Source of the DNA: an uncultured Bacteroidales bacterium
Lineage (GTDB): Bacteria; Bacteroidota; Bacteroidia; Bacteroidales; UBA932
NCBI GenBank assembly: GCA_910585445.1
Contig: CAJUEK010000016.1
Span: 1 to 33,994, forward strand
Direction of reading: 5' to 3'
Length of the DNA: 33,994 nucleotides
Part shown: positions 24,065 to 32,004 of the stretch, in pieces
How the letters are laid out: each line of letters starts with the position of its first letter
Position numbering within the stretch: position 1 is the stretch's first letter
The notes under the pieces: generated by a model
The model's input: only the letters and a program-made list of their open reading frames with translations
Database searches by the model: none
What the model was told of the DNA's origin: nothing
Translations under genes and position numbers: made by a program

Positions 24065-25186
24065 TTATAATTGTCCTATGAAGCCGGTCAGTTCAGCTGC
24101 AAAAGCTTTCCATGACAGACGCTCCTTTTCTTTACGTATGTTCGCGATAAACTCCTCTTTTGCCTCAGGTTCGGCAAAATATCTTTCTATTTCCTCCCTT
24201 ATCGCGTCGGGGGTGCATTCTTTTGCCACAATTCCCGTGCCCCGGTCACCGATTGTCTCCTTCAGACCGCCTACATCAGTGACAATCATCGGAACTTCAA
24301 AATGATAGGATACCGAGCTTATGCCGCTCTGTGTCGCGCTTCTGTATGGAAGCACCGCAATATCTGCAGCAGAAAAATAGTCAGTCACCTCAGAATCCCT
24401 GATGTATTTCAGATTCATGAAGATGCGTTCTTTTCCTGGCAGCCTGCTTATTATGTCACTGTAAGGTGAGAAGCTTCCGTAAGGCTCTCCTGCTATAATC
24501 AGCTGATAGTCTTCAGACAATTTACCGAAAGCCTCGAGAAGTATGTCAAGCCCCTTGTAGTGACGTATCAGCCCGAAAAACAGGATGTTCTTCTTTCCCG
24601 GAGCAAGGCCGAGCTTCTTTTCTGCCTCCTCCCTCGGTATGCGCGCTCCGAAATGCGAGTACAGGGGATGCTGTATGACGGTGTATGGAGCCTTTGGCTT
24701 CATCTCAAGCAGGTCCTTGGCAACGGCTTCGCAGAGGGTCACATGGCCCGTGCTGCCTTTCAGGAAGTATTTCGTCAGAGGCGTGTCGAAGAATCTCTGT
24801 TCATGCGGGATTACATTGTCAAGGATGGACACTACCTTGCAGTGCTTTTTCATCTTCCGGGTTATATATCCGAGAGACGGTGCGAAGTATGACATCCAAT
24901 ATCTTACAATGAGCACGTCCGGGCCCCATTCCCGGATTTTCCTGTATGTTGACCGGTAAGAAAACGGATTGGCCGTATCCAGCAGGGAAACACTCTCCAC
25001 CGGTACGGCCTCATCGTCGTCTGTCACAAATTGAGTCTTGCCCGGGAAGAGGAATTCCGGATATTGCCTTTTGAAGTTGAAAGCCTTGACAACATGATTT
25101 TTGCTCAGTTCACCATACAGGCATGCGTTAAACTGAGAAATTCCTCCTCTGTAGGGGTAGAAACAGGACAGTATTGCTATTTTCAA
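24065..25186 (-). CDS. GT4-type glycosyltransferase
   Basis: 373 residues, GT-B fold. The N-terminal MKIAILSCFYPYRGGISQF has the donor-side glycine loop; GKKNILFFGLIRHYKGLDIL begins the C-terminal half, and the family E-x7-E region is replaced here by PYRSATQSGISS followed by VPMIVTDVGGLKE. It transfers a sugar from a nucleotide donor, probably to an envelope glycan or lipid; the acceptor is unknown. The start codon is TTG directly abutting the OmpH TAA stop; this start reproduces the family N-terminus exactly. Translation is therefore probably coupled to the upstream gene. Confidence 0.88.
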   Translation of the reverse strand: MKIAILSCFYPYRGGISQFNACLYGELSKNHVVKAFNFKRQYPEFLFPGKTQFVTDDDEAVPVESVSLLDTANPFSYRSTYRKIREWGPDVLIVRYWMSYFAPSLGYITRKMKKHCKVVSILDNVIPHEQRFFDTPLTKYFLKGSTGHVTLCEAVAKDLLEMKPKAPYTVIQHPLYSHFGARIPREEAEKKLGLAPGKKNILFFGLIRHYKGLDILLEAFGKLSEDYQLIIAGEPYGSFSPYSDIISRLPGKERIFMNLKYIRDSEVTDYFSAADIAVLPYRSATQSGISSVSYHFEVPMIVTDVGGLKETIGDRGTGIVAKECTPDAIREEIERYFAEPEAKEEFIANIRKEKERLSWKAFAAELTGFIGQL

Positions 25187-25840
25187 TTATTTGCTCTTGT
25201 TTGTCTGGTTCTTGGTCTTGATATACTCTTCATTGAGCTTCTCAAGAACGTCTGCTGTAATGTTGAGTGACGGATCTGCCGTAAGGACAGGTGCTCCGAG
25301 GGTAACCATGCCGTCATTAGGGTCGTCGCCCTGGCTTATCAGAATCATGGCATACTGCTTCTCCTGGTTGTATTTTACGATGAAGGTGCTGATTGCGTCA
25401 TTAATCTGGTTGTTCATGACCATGAGCTCCTCGTTGATTTCAGCATTCTTCTGGTTAGCGTAATTGTTGAAGTCAATCTCCTGCTGCTGCAGTTTCCTGC
25501 CTTTTTCCTCAGCCACTGAGCGGGTGAGAAGACCTTTCTGCATCTTGTCCTGGAAGTCGTTGTACTCTGAAGTGAATTTCTTTTCCCTTCTGCTTATCTC
25601 TGCCTGGATGTTCTGTACCTTGGTCTCTACGACAGCCCTGAGGTCGTTTGCCATGTCATAGTCGGCCATGAGGGCAGTCATGTCAATGTACACGATAGAG
25701 CCTTTTGCGGCAGTCTGCTCAGAAGGTGCTGCTGCAGGAGCCTCTGCTGCCTGCTCACCTTTGCCTGCGCATGATGAAGCTCCGAAAACTACGACAGCGC
25801 CCAAAAGGAGCGCGCTGAAGATGCGTGATGTCTTTTTCAT
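25187..25840 (-). CDS. OmpH/Skp-like periplasmic chaperone lipoprotein
   Basis: 217 residues. Lipoprotein signal ending ASSC, Cys24 lipidated, followed by an Ala/Glu-rich linker (25-45). IVYIDMTALMADYDMANDLR begins the Skp core and a long coiled coil (about 75-165, QAEISRREKKFTSEYNDFQD) follows. Skp-type proteins hold unfolded outer-membrane proteins. Lipid anchoring differs from the soluble ompH at 31198. It is the first gene of an operon with GT4 and LysM genes and has a strong -7 box upstream. Confidence 0.85.
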   Translation of the reverse strand: MKKTSRIFSALLLGAVVVFGASSCAGKGEQAAEAPAAAPSEQTAAKGSIVYIDMTALMADYDMANDLRAVVETKVQNIQAEISRREKKFTSEYNDFQDKMQKGLLTRSVAEEKGRKLQQQEIDFNNYANQKNAEINEELMVMNNQINDAISTFIVKYNQEKQYAMILISQGDDPNDGMVTLGAPVLTADPSLNITADVLEKLNEEYIKTKNQTNKSK

Positions 25841-25897
25841 TTCTATTGTTTTTTGTTTATTGTTTATTCATGGCTTTGTGTGCAATGCACATCAATG

Positions 25898-25940
25898 CAA
25901 AGATAGTCAAAAATCTTATTATTCGTCTTGATTTTTGACT
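25898..25940 (-). promoter_or_regulatory. Promoter with 11-bp inverted repeat upstream of the OmpH lipoprotein
   Basis: On the minus strand TATCTTTG (plus 25898-25905) is an exact -7 box. Immediately upstream a perfect 11-bp inverted repeat, AGTCAAAAATC (25905-25915) and GATTTTTGACT (25930-25940), covers the spacer and -33 region with a 14-base gap. This arrangement suits an operator. A T run typical of a terminator is missing. Confidence 0.55.
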
Positions 25941-25998
25941 CAGATGCTTTTTCTGATGCTTTTTTGCTGCGCTTGGGCCGCGGTTTTATGCAGAAAAG

Positions 25999-26721
25999 TC
26001 AAAAAGCGTTTCTGATTTCTTTAAGATATGCCTGTATCGTAGGCTGAAGCCCCATATATAGGGCATCACATATTATGGCATGTCCGATGGAGACCTCATC
26101 AGTCCAAGGTATGTTCCTAATGAAGAAGTTAAGGTTGTCAAGATTGAGGTCGTGCCCTGCGTTCAGTCCAATGCCACATTCCCTGGCAGCCTTTGCCGCA
26201 TCCATGAACGGCTTTATTGCGGCTTCCCTGTCATGGCTGTACATTTCCGCATAAGGGCCGGTATATAGCTCGACACGGTCGCATCCGCATCTGGCTGCTC
26301 CTTCCGCCATGGCCGGGTCCGCATTTATGAAAATGGATGTCCTTATTCCCCTGCTTTTGAATGCGGAGCATATCTCAGTGAGGAAATCGCGGTGCTTTAT
26401 TGTGTCCCAGCCGCCGTCTGAGGTTATGGCGTTTTCCGCATCAGGGACAAGGGTCACCTGGTCCGGTGCGGTCTCAAGGACGAGGTCGATGAAAGACTGT
26501 ATAGGGTTGCCTTCAATATTGAATTCCGTCCTGACAAGAGGGCGTATTGCCCTTACATCGTCATATCTGATGTGCCTTCCGTCCGGTCTGGGGTGTACAG
26601 TGATTCCTTCCGCACCGAATGTCTCGCAGTCTATGGCTGCCTTGGTGACGTCCGGCATGTTTCCTCCGCGGGCATTCCGCAGCGTGGCTATTTTGTTTAT
26701 ATTGACGCTTAATTTTGTCAT
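25999..26721 (-). CDS. pdxJ: Pyridoxine 5'-phosphate synthase
   Basis: Condenses 3-amino-2-oxopropyl phosphate with deoxyxylulose phosphate in vitamin B6 synthesis. The start MTKLSVNINKIATLRNARGG gives 240 residues, normal for the family; the upstream extension to 26865 crosses the promoter. Landmarks are the N-terminal LSVNINKIA, ITVHPRPDGRHI, FNIEGNP, VTLVPD, and the C-terminal GLNAGHDLNLDN and SIGHAI. It is divergent from nadK. Confidence 0.95.
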   Translation of the reverse strand: MTKLSVNINKIATLRNARGGNMPDVTKAAIDCETFGAEGITVHPRPDGRHIRYDDVRAIRPLVRTEFNIEGNPIQSFIDLVLETAPDQVTLVPDAENAITSDGGWDTIKHRDFLTEICSAFKSRGIRTSIFINADPAMAEGAARCGCDRVELYTGPYAEMYSHDREAAIKPFMDAAKAARECGIGLNAGHDLNLDNLNFFIRNIPWTDEVSIGHAIICDALYMGLQPTIQAYLKEIRNAF

Positions 26722-26750
26722 TTCTGCTCCAAATGTATGTTTACAGGCGG

Positions 26751-26758
26751 CAAAAATA
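26751..26758 (-). promoter_or_regulatory. -7 box for pdxJ
   Basis: On the minus strand TATTTTTG, an exact TAnnTTTG match 29 bases before the pdxJ start. No convincing -33 box. Confidence 0.5.
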
Positions 26759-26873
26759 TGCAATAAACTTCGAATCTGTTTGAATTTTCCTGAAAAAGTT
26801 GCTTCTGCCTGCATTGGTGCAGCTTGCTGCCAACAAATTCTTCCTGTTTTTTCTGATTTCGACAATAATGTGC

Positions 26874-26881
26874 TATTTTTG
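26874..26881 (+). promoter_or_regulatory. -7 box for nadK-uppS
   Basis: TATTTTTG, an exact TAnnTTTG match 44 bases before the nadK ATG. A T-rich run precedes it instead of a clean -33 TTTG. Confidence 0.5.
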
Positions 26882-26925
26882 GCGTCCGGTTCTCAGACGG
26901 GGCCGCATTCAATTAATTGGAGACA

Positions 26926-27741
26926 ATGAATATATACGTATATATCGGGAAAAAAAGTCTTGAGGATGACCTGAGGCTTGCAGCTTTGATGGACGCCCTT
27001 TCCGCAGGCGGCTGCCATGTCACCGTTCTTGGCCCGGGACAGGAGCCCGGGAAGGATGCCGGCATGCTTATGAGCGTTGGAGGTGACGGTACTTTCCTCT
27101 CTGCTTCCGCGCTGGTGGCTGAAAGGGGCATTCCTGTTGTAGGCGTCAATCTCGGACGTCTCGGATTCCTGTCAGAGAACAGGCCGGAGGACGTTGCGGA
27201 CGCTATTCTGAACGGGAAATATTCAATAGAGGAAAGGACTGTGCTCAAGGCTTGTGTGGAGGATGGCTTGCGGAAAGATGAGCCGGTCTATGCGTTGAAT
27301 GAGTGTACTGTGCACAGAAGCGGTGCCGCGATGCTGGGAGTGGAGGTCACTGTGGACGGGACGAGGCTGCCTACCTATTGGGCTGACGGGCTGATAGTTT
27401 CCACAAGCTCCGGGTCCACGGCATACTCTCTTAGCGCAGGCGGGCCTATTGTGCTTCCGCAGTCACGTGTGCTGATTATAACCCCGATAGCGCCGCATAA
27501 CCTGAATGTCCGTCCTCTTGTGGTTCCGGACACTTCAGTCATAACTCTGAGGATGCAGTCGCGCGACAGGAAAGTAATATTCACGGCGGACAACAGGACC
27601 GCTGAAACAGACGGGGACGCGAGAATAGAGATTTCCGTGGCACAATTTTCGCTAAAGCGTGTCCGTCTTAATAAATCCGATTTTATCAATGCCCTTACAG
27701 AAAAGCTGTTCTGGGGCGAAGACATCAGAAATATCAAGTGA
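26926..27741 (+). CDS. nadK: NAD kinase
   Basis: Phosphorylates NAD to NADP. 271 residues from the ATG at 26926, preceded by TTGGAGACA; an in-frame TTG three codons earlier is less likely. GGDGTFL at 52-58 is the phosphate-donor motif, NECTV the NE motif, and GLIVSTSSGSTAYSLSAGG the conserved glycine-rich loop. It overlaps the first GTG of the next frame but ends 8 bases before the chosen uppS ATG. Confidence 0.95.
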   Translation: MNIYVYIGKKSLEDDLRLAALMDALSAGGCHVTVLGPGQEPGKDAGMLMSVGGDGTFLSASALVAERGIPVVGVNLGRLGFLSENRPEDVADAILNGKYSIEERTVLKACVEDGLRKDEPVYALNECTVHRSGAAMLGVEVTVDGTRLPTYWADGLIVSTSSGSTAYSLSAGGPIVLPQSRVLIITPIAPHNLNVRPLVVPDTSVITLRMQSRDRKVIFTADNRTAETDGDARIEISVAQFSLKRVRLNKSDFINALTEKLFWGEDIRNIK

Positions 27742-27749
27742 GAAACAAT

Positions 27750-28478
27750 ATGTCAACTGAAACTGTGACCGGGACACCCGTGCATGTCTCGATGATTATG
27801 GACGGTAATGGCCGTTGGGCCAAAGAAAAGGGCAAAGACAGGATACATGGCCATTTTGAGGGCGTGGAGAGTGTGAGGGCCTGTGTGGAGGCAGCTATAG
27901 AAAACGGTGTGAAGTATCTGTCCGTCTATGCTTTCTCTGAAGAGAACTGGAACCGCCCCCAGGAGGAGGTGATGGCCCTTATGGAGCTGATGGTCAAGGC
28001 TATGGCTTCCGAGATGGATGCCCTTGACAGGAACGGGGTGCGTTTTATGGTCATAGGAAACCGGGAGCGTCTGGACAGCGGACTTAACAAAGTCATTGAC
28101 TCTTGCATGGAACGCACAGCCGGCAATACGGCGCTGACGCTTATCGTCATGCTCAGCTACAGCGGACGGTGGGATATCCTTCAGGCTGCCTCAAAACTTG
28201 CGAAGATGGCCGTGGAGGAGCCGGAGAAGGCTGCCGGACTTCTTGCCATGGGGCAGGATGGCTTCAGCTCGCTGCTTGCCACCGCGGGGATTCCTGACCC
28301 GGACCTTATCGTCAGGACATCAGGTGAATGCAGAATCAGCAACTATCTCCTGTGGCAGGGGGCATATTCAGAGTTTCTTTTTGTCGATACCCTGTGGCCT
28401 GATTTCCGGAAGGAGGAGTTTTGCAAAGCACTTGAATCCTATGCAAAACGTGACAGACGTTATGGAAAAGTCAAATAA
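27750..28478 (+). CDS. uppS: Undecaprenyl diphosphate synthase
   Basis: Cis-prenyltransferase that makes the C55 lipid carrier for peptidoglycan and envelope glycans. 242 residues from the ATG at 27750. MIMDGNGRWAK (15-25) contains the catalytic Asp18; HFEGVESVRACVEAA, YLSVYAFSEENWNRP and the C-terminal PDLIVRTSGECRISNYLLWQ are conserved. Same transcript as nadK. Confidence 0.96.
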   Translation: MSTETVTGTPVHVSMIMDGNGRWAKEKGKDRIHGHFEGVESVRACVEAAIENGVKYLSVYAFSEENWNRPQEEVMALMELMVKAMASEMDALDRNGVRFMVIGNRERLDSGLNKVIDSCMERTAGNTALTLIVMLSYSGRWDILQAASKLAKMAVEEPEKAAGLLAMGQDGFSSLLATAGIPDPDLIVRTSGECRISNYLLWQGAYSEFLFVDTLWPDFRKEEFCKALESYAKRDRRYGKVK

Positions 28479-28483
28479 TTCCC

Positions 28484-28491
28484 TATATTTG
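28484..28491 (+). promoter_or_regulatory. -7 box for bamA
   Basis: TATATTTG, an exact TAnnTTTG match just after the uppS stop and 25 bases before the bamA start. It suggests bamA-ompH can be transcribed apart from nadK-uppS. Confidence 0.55.
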
Positions 28492-28516
28492 CAGTTTTGA
28501 ATTTAATGGTATAAAA

Positions 28517-31108
28517 ATGAGAGTTTGCCGAATGGTCTTCCTCGCGTCTGCACTGATGCTGTCGCTCCCCGTATTTGCACAGTTGCCCGGAAAGGATGTT
28601 GAGGTCGATTACAATAATCCGAAAAAATATGTGGTCGGAGGAGTGAGAGTCGAGGGTAACAATTATTTCGCCCAGGAGCAGATACTCCAGATTACCGGCT
28701 TGCAGAAGGGTATGGAAGTGACGGTTCCAGGTGAGGAGCTGTCTTCCATCGTCAACAGGCTTTGGCTCCAGAGATATTTTGAGGACGTAGCAATCGCAGT
28801 CGATTCCCTGGCTCCGGGACGCGATACCGCTTTTTTCAAGATATGCGTCACGGAAAGGCCGAGAGTATCGCGCTGGACGTTCAGCGGAGTCAAGACAGGT
28901 GAGCAGAAAGAGCTTCTTGAGCGCCTTAACCTCCGTCGCGGAGGAGAGTTTTCCGACTATGTCGCAAAGACGTCAACAGACATCATAAAGAGATATTATA
29001 AGGAGAAGGGTTTCCTTAACGTGAATGTGGATGTTAACACGAAGAAGGATACCATGATCCGCAGCGCAATCCGTGTGCAGTTTGCCGTTGACAGGGGAGA
29101 GAAGGTCAAGGTAAAGAAAATCACGTTCAGCGGCAATGAGAACGTCAAGGAGACCAAGCTCGTGCGATCCATGAAGAAAACAAAGGATGCGAGGTTCATC
29201 AATTTCTTCAGTTCCAAGAAGTTCAATGAAAGCGAGTATGACAATGACAAGCGTGCCATGCTCAGCGCATTCAATGAGGCCGGTTACCGTGATGCCCGCA
29301 TCGTCAAGGATACCATGTATTATCTGGAACCGGGCCGCTTGCAGATTGATTTCGAGATAGACGAGGGAAAGCGCTACTATTTCAGGGACATCACATGGAC
29401 AGGAAACTCCGTCTATAACTCAGAGACCCTCAATGATATCCTCATGATAAAGAAAGGTGATGTCTATGATGTAGTCACCATGGAGAAGAGGCTTTTCGGA
29501 GGCGGAAAACAGAATGAGTTCGATGTGTCGAAACTGTATCGTGACAACGGTTACCTGTTTTTCAATCTCCAGCCTGTGGAACTTAACATCCAGGGGGATT
29601 CTGTCGATGTCGAGATGAGGATTGTCGAAGGAAAGCCTGCTACCCTGAACAATATCATAATAAACGGAAATGACCTCACGAATGAGAGGGTCGTGAGGCG
29701 CCAGGTCTTCACGCGTCCGGGCTACCTTTTCAGCCAGAGTGACTTTGAGCGCTCTGTGCGTGAGATTGCTTCCATGGGACAGTTCGACCCGGAGGCCATA
29801 ATGGATGCCTCAAGAGGATACAGCATCGTTCCAAATTCGATGAACAATACGGTTGACATCATATATAATGTGACCGAGAAGCCGTCGAGCCAGCTGGAAC
29901 TTTCCGGAGGATGGGGCGGAAACACATTCGTCGCAACTGTCGGAGTCAGCTTCAACAACTTCTCCACAAGGCGTTTCTTTGACAAGTCTGCATGGCGTCC
30001 GGTACCTCTGGGAGACGCGCAGAATCTTGCGGTGCGCTTCCAGACCAATGGAACTTATTATACCAGCCTGTCGGCAAGCTTCTCTGAGCCTTGGCTTTTC
30101 GGAAAGAAGCCTACTTCGCTTAACATGTCCGTTTATTATACGCGTCAGACCAATTCATATCTTGCCTTCAATATTCTCAACAACAACGAGTTCATGGAGG
30201 TCTATGGTTTTGCCGCTGGAATCGGAAAGCGCCTGAAGTGGCCAGACAACTATTTCGTGCTTTACAATCAGCTCAGCTGGCAGACATACAGGCTTCAGAA
30301 TTGGGCATACCAGTTCCTTTTCAATACCGGTATCTCCCATAACCTCAGCTATACGCTGAGCCTTTCAAGAAACTCTACTGACCAGCAGATATATCCGCGC
30401 CAGGGCTCAGACTTCAGTTTCTCAATCCAGCTCACTCCGCCATACTCTTTGCTTAGAAAGAAGAACCGTGGAATACTTGACGCCAACGGAAATCCTACCA
30501 AGGTGTCAAACTGGAGAGACATCAATTATGACATGCAGTCATCCCAGGACCGCTACAAATGGATTGAATATCACAAATGGACATTCAAGGGTGCTATTTA
30601 TACCAAGCTTGTGGGAGACCTCGTGCTGATGGCAAGGGCGCAGTTCGGATATCTGGGCTACTACAACCGCAATTGGGGATATTCTCCGTTCGAAGGCTTC
30701 CGTGTCGGAGGTGACGGAATGTCGGGATATGATACATACGGCTCGGAGATAGTTTCCCTCCGAGGCTATGAGAACTACTCGCTTACACCTCAGGGCATGT
30801 CTTCATACAACACTACCGGAAACTATTATGCCGGAAACGTGTATGACAAGTTCACTGTCGAGCTGCGCTATCCTGTAGTGCTCCAGCCGCAGTCAACGAT
30901 TTATGCTCTGGTCTTCCTTGAGGGAGGTAACTGCTGGTCTGACATAAGGAATTTCAACCCGTTCCAGATCAGGCGTTCGGCAGGTGTCGGTGTCAGGGTC
31001 TTCCTGCCGATGATTGGACTTCTCGGAGTTGACTGGGGTTACGGATTTGACAATCATGACGGCCAGGGAGGCAGCCAGTTCCACTTTGTCATCGGACAGC
31101 AGTTCTGA
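28517..31108 (+). CDS. bamA: Outer membrane assembly factor BamA
   Basis: 863 residues. Signal peptide ending LPVFAQ; five POTRA-like repeats follow (about 35-450, e.g. VGGVRVEGNNYFAQEQILQ, VKKITFSGNENVKETKL, FRDITWTGNSVYNSETL, LNNIIINGNDLTNERVV), then a 16-strand barrel with the late VGGDGMSGYDTYG and RGYENYS segments (lid loop 6 is the VRGY equivalent) and a terminal aromatic residue (FVIGQQF). BamA is the catalytic barrel of the BAM complex that inserts outer-membrane proteins. ompH follows 89 bases later. Confidence 0.95.
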   Translation: MRVCRMVFLASALMLSLPVFAQLPGKDVEVDYNNPKKYVVGGVRVEGNNYFAQEQILQITGLQKGMEVTVPGEELSSIVNRLWLQRYFEDVAIAVDSLAPGRDTAFFKICVTERPRVSRWTFSGVKTGEQKELLERLNLRRGGEFSDYVAKTSTDIIKRYYKEKGFLNVNVDVNTKKDTMIRSAIRVQFAVDRGEKVKVKKITFSGNENVKETKLVRSMKKTKDARFINFFSSKKFNESEYDNDKRAMLSAFNEAGYRDARIVKDTMYYLEPGRLQIDFEIDEGKRYYFRDITWTGNSVYNSETLNDILMIKKGDVYDVVTMEKRLFGGGKQNEFDVSKLYRDNGYLFFNLQPVELNIQGDSVDVEMRIVEGKPATLNNIIINGNDLTNERVVRRQVFTRPGYLFSQSDFERSVREIASMGQFDPEAIMDASRGYSIVPNSMNNTVDIIYNVTEKPSSQLELSGGWGGNTFVATVGVSFNNFSTRRFFDKSAWRPVPLGDAQNLAVRFQTNGTYYTSLSASFSEPWLFGKKPTSLNMSVYYTRQTNSYLAFNILNNNEFMEVYGFAAGIGKRLKWPDNYFVLYNQLSWQTYRLQNWAYQFLFNTGISHNLSYTLSLSRNSTDQQIYPRQGSDFSFSIQLTPPYSLLRKKNRGILDANGNPTKVSNWRDINYDMQSSQDRYKWIEYHKWTFKGAIYTKLVGDLVLMARAQFGYLGYYNRNWGYSPFEGFRVGGDGMSGYDTYGSEIVSLRGYENYSLTPQGMSSYNTTGNYYAGNVYDKFTVELRYPVVLQPQSTIYALVFLEGGNCWSDIRNFNPFQIRRSAGVGVRVFLPMIGLLGVDWGYGFDNHDGQGGSQFHFVIGQQF

Positions 31109-31197
31109 TGAATTTACTGCCTGAGGCACTCGGCAGCCCGATTTTTGCTGTCGGCCTCCGGATGCGGACAAATGAATTAATTTAAATTGAATATTAT

Positions 31198-31776
31198 ATG
31201 AAAAGAATGTTTTTGATCGCAGCAATGGCGATGGTTTCACTTGCTGCAATGGCTCAGGCCCCTAAGTTCGCTTATGTGGATTTCAATGAGCTTATCATGC
31301 TTATGCCTGAGATGGATTCCGCAAGGGCAACCATGGAGGAGAATCAGAAGACCAATGAGGAAATTCTGATGGCAATGTATGAGGAGTATCAGTCCAAGGC
31401 CCAGCAGTACGAGCAGAAGCAGGCAAGCTGGACTCCGGCAATCCGCGACAGCAAGCAGAAAGAGATAATTGATATTGAGACAAGGCTTCAGCAGACTCAG
31501 CAGAGCCTTCAGCAGGAGATGCAGCAGCTTCAGAATTCCCTCCAGGCTCCTATCTATGAGAAAGCACAGAAAACTGTCAGTGATATAGCCAAGGCAAAGG
31601 GATGCGCTGCCGTATTCGAGAAAGGCTCTCTCCTTTATCTTGACCCGGCTCAGCTGGTTGACCTGACTCCTGAGGCAAGGACCGCTCTCGGCATTCCTGC
31701 AGGAAGAACTCTTGAGGCTCTCCAGGCGGAGCTTCAGGCCAAGGCTCAGGCCGCTCAGGCTGCAATGGCACAGTAG
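31198..31776 (+). CDS. Periplasmic chaperone OmpH/Skp
   Basis: 192 residues. Signal peptide 1-20 ending AAMAQ, mature APKFAYVDFNELI. A long Gln-rich coiled coil (about 38-125, e.g. EEYQSKAQQYEQKQASW) and the C-terminal VFEKGSLLYLDPAQ are typical of OmpH family members of Bacteroidetes. It guides outer-membrane proteins to BamA. The last residues are an Ala/Gln repeat (LQAKAQAAQAAMAQ). The last 48 bases and the following region recur at 33890. Confidence 0.92.
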   Translation: MKRMFLIAAMAMVSLAAMAQAPKFAYVDFNELIMLMPEMDSARATMEENQKTNEEILMAMYEEYQSKAQQYEQKQASWTPAIRDSKQKEIIDIETRLQQTQQSLQQEMQQLQNSLQAPIYEKAQKTVSDIAKAKGCAAVFEKGSLLYLDPAQLVDLTPEARTALGIPAGRTLEALQAELQAKAQAAQAAMAQ

Positions 31777-31833
31777 GCACGGCACGTTTTAATGACTTTT
31801 TGCGGGGTCGGCGGAAACAGTTTCCTCCGGCCT
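31729..31833 (+). repeat. 105-bp duplicated ompH 3' end and terminator region, copy 1
   Basis: This stretch (last 15 codons and stop of ompH plus 57 bases including the terminator stem) recurs at 33890-33994 with only two base changes, GC against TA just after the stop codon. Confidence 0.9.
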
Positions 31834-31842
31834 CGTTTTTTG
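31804..31842 (+). terminator. Terminator of bamA-ompH
   Basis: A hairpin with GG-CGG-GGAAAC paired to GTTTCC-CCG-CC over a single-A loop, with small mismatches, followed by CGTTTTTTG. It ends the bamA-ompH transcript 28 bases past the stop. Confidence 0.85.
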
Positions 31843-31933
31843 TTTGCAAAAACTTATGGATTATATTTCCTGTTCACGAAAAAAGTTATACCTTCCGGAG
31901 TTTGACACTTTGCGATAGTGATTTTAAGCAATA

Positions 31934-31983
31934 ATCGGGTCTACAGACCGCTGCAAAGGCGATTTGTAGCCCCGATATTTTTT
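31934..31983 (+). terminator. Inward-facing terminator at the left IS end
   Basis: ATCGGG-CTACA paired with TGTAG-CCCGAT (31934-31976) then ATTTTTTCT. It would stop plus-strand transcription entering the element from ompH. Confidence 0.7.
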
Positions 31984-32004
31984 CTGTGTATGTAATGTAG
32001 TCGT

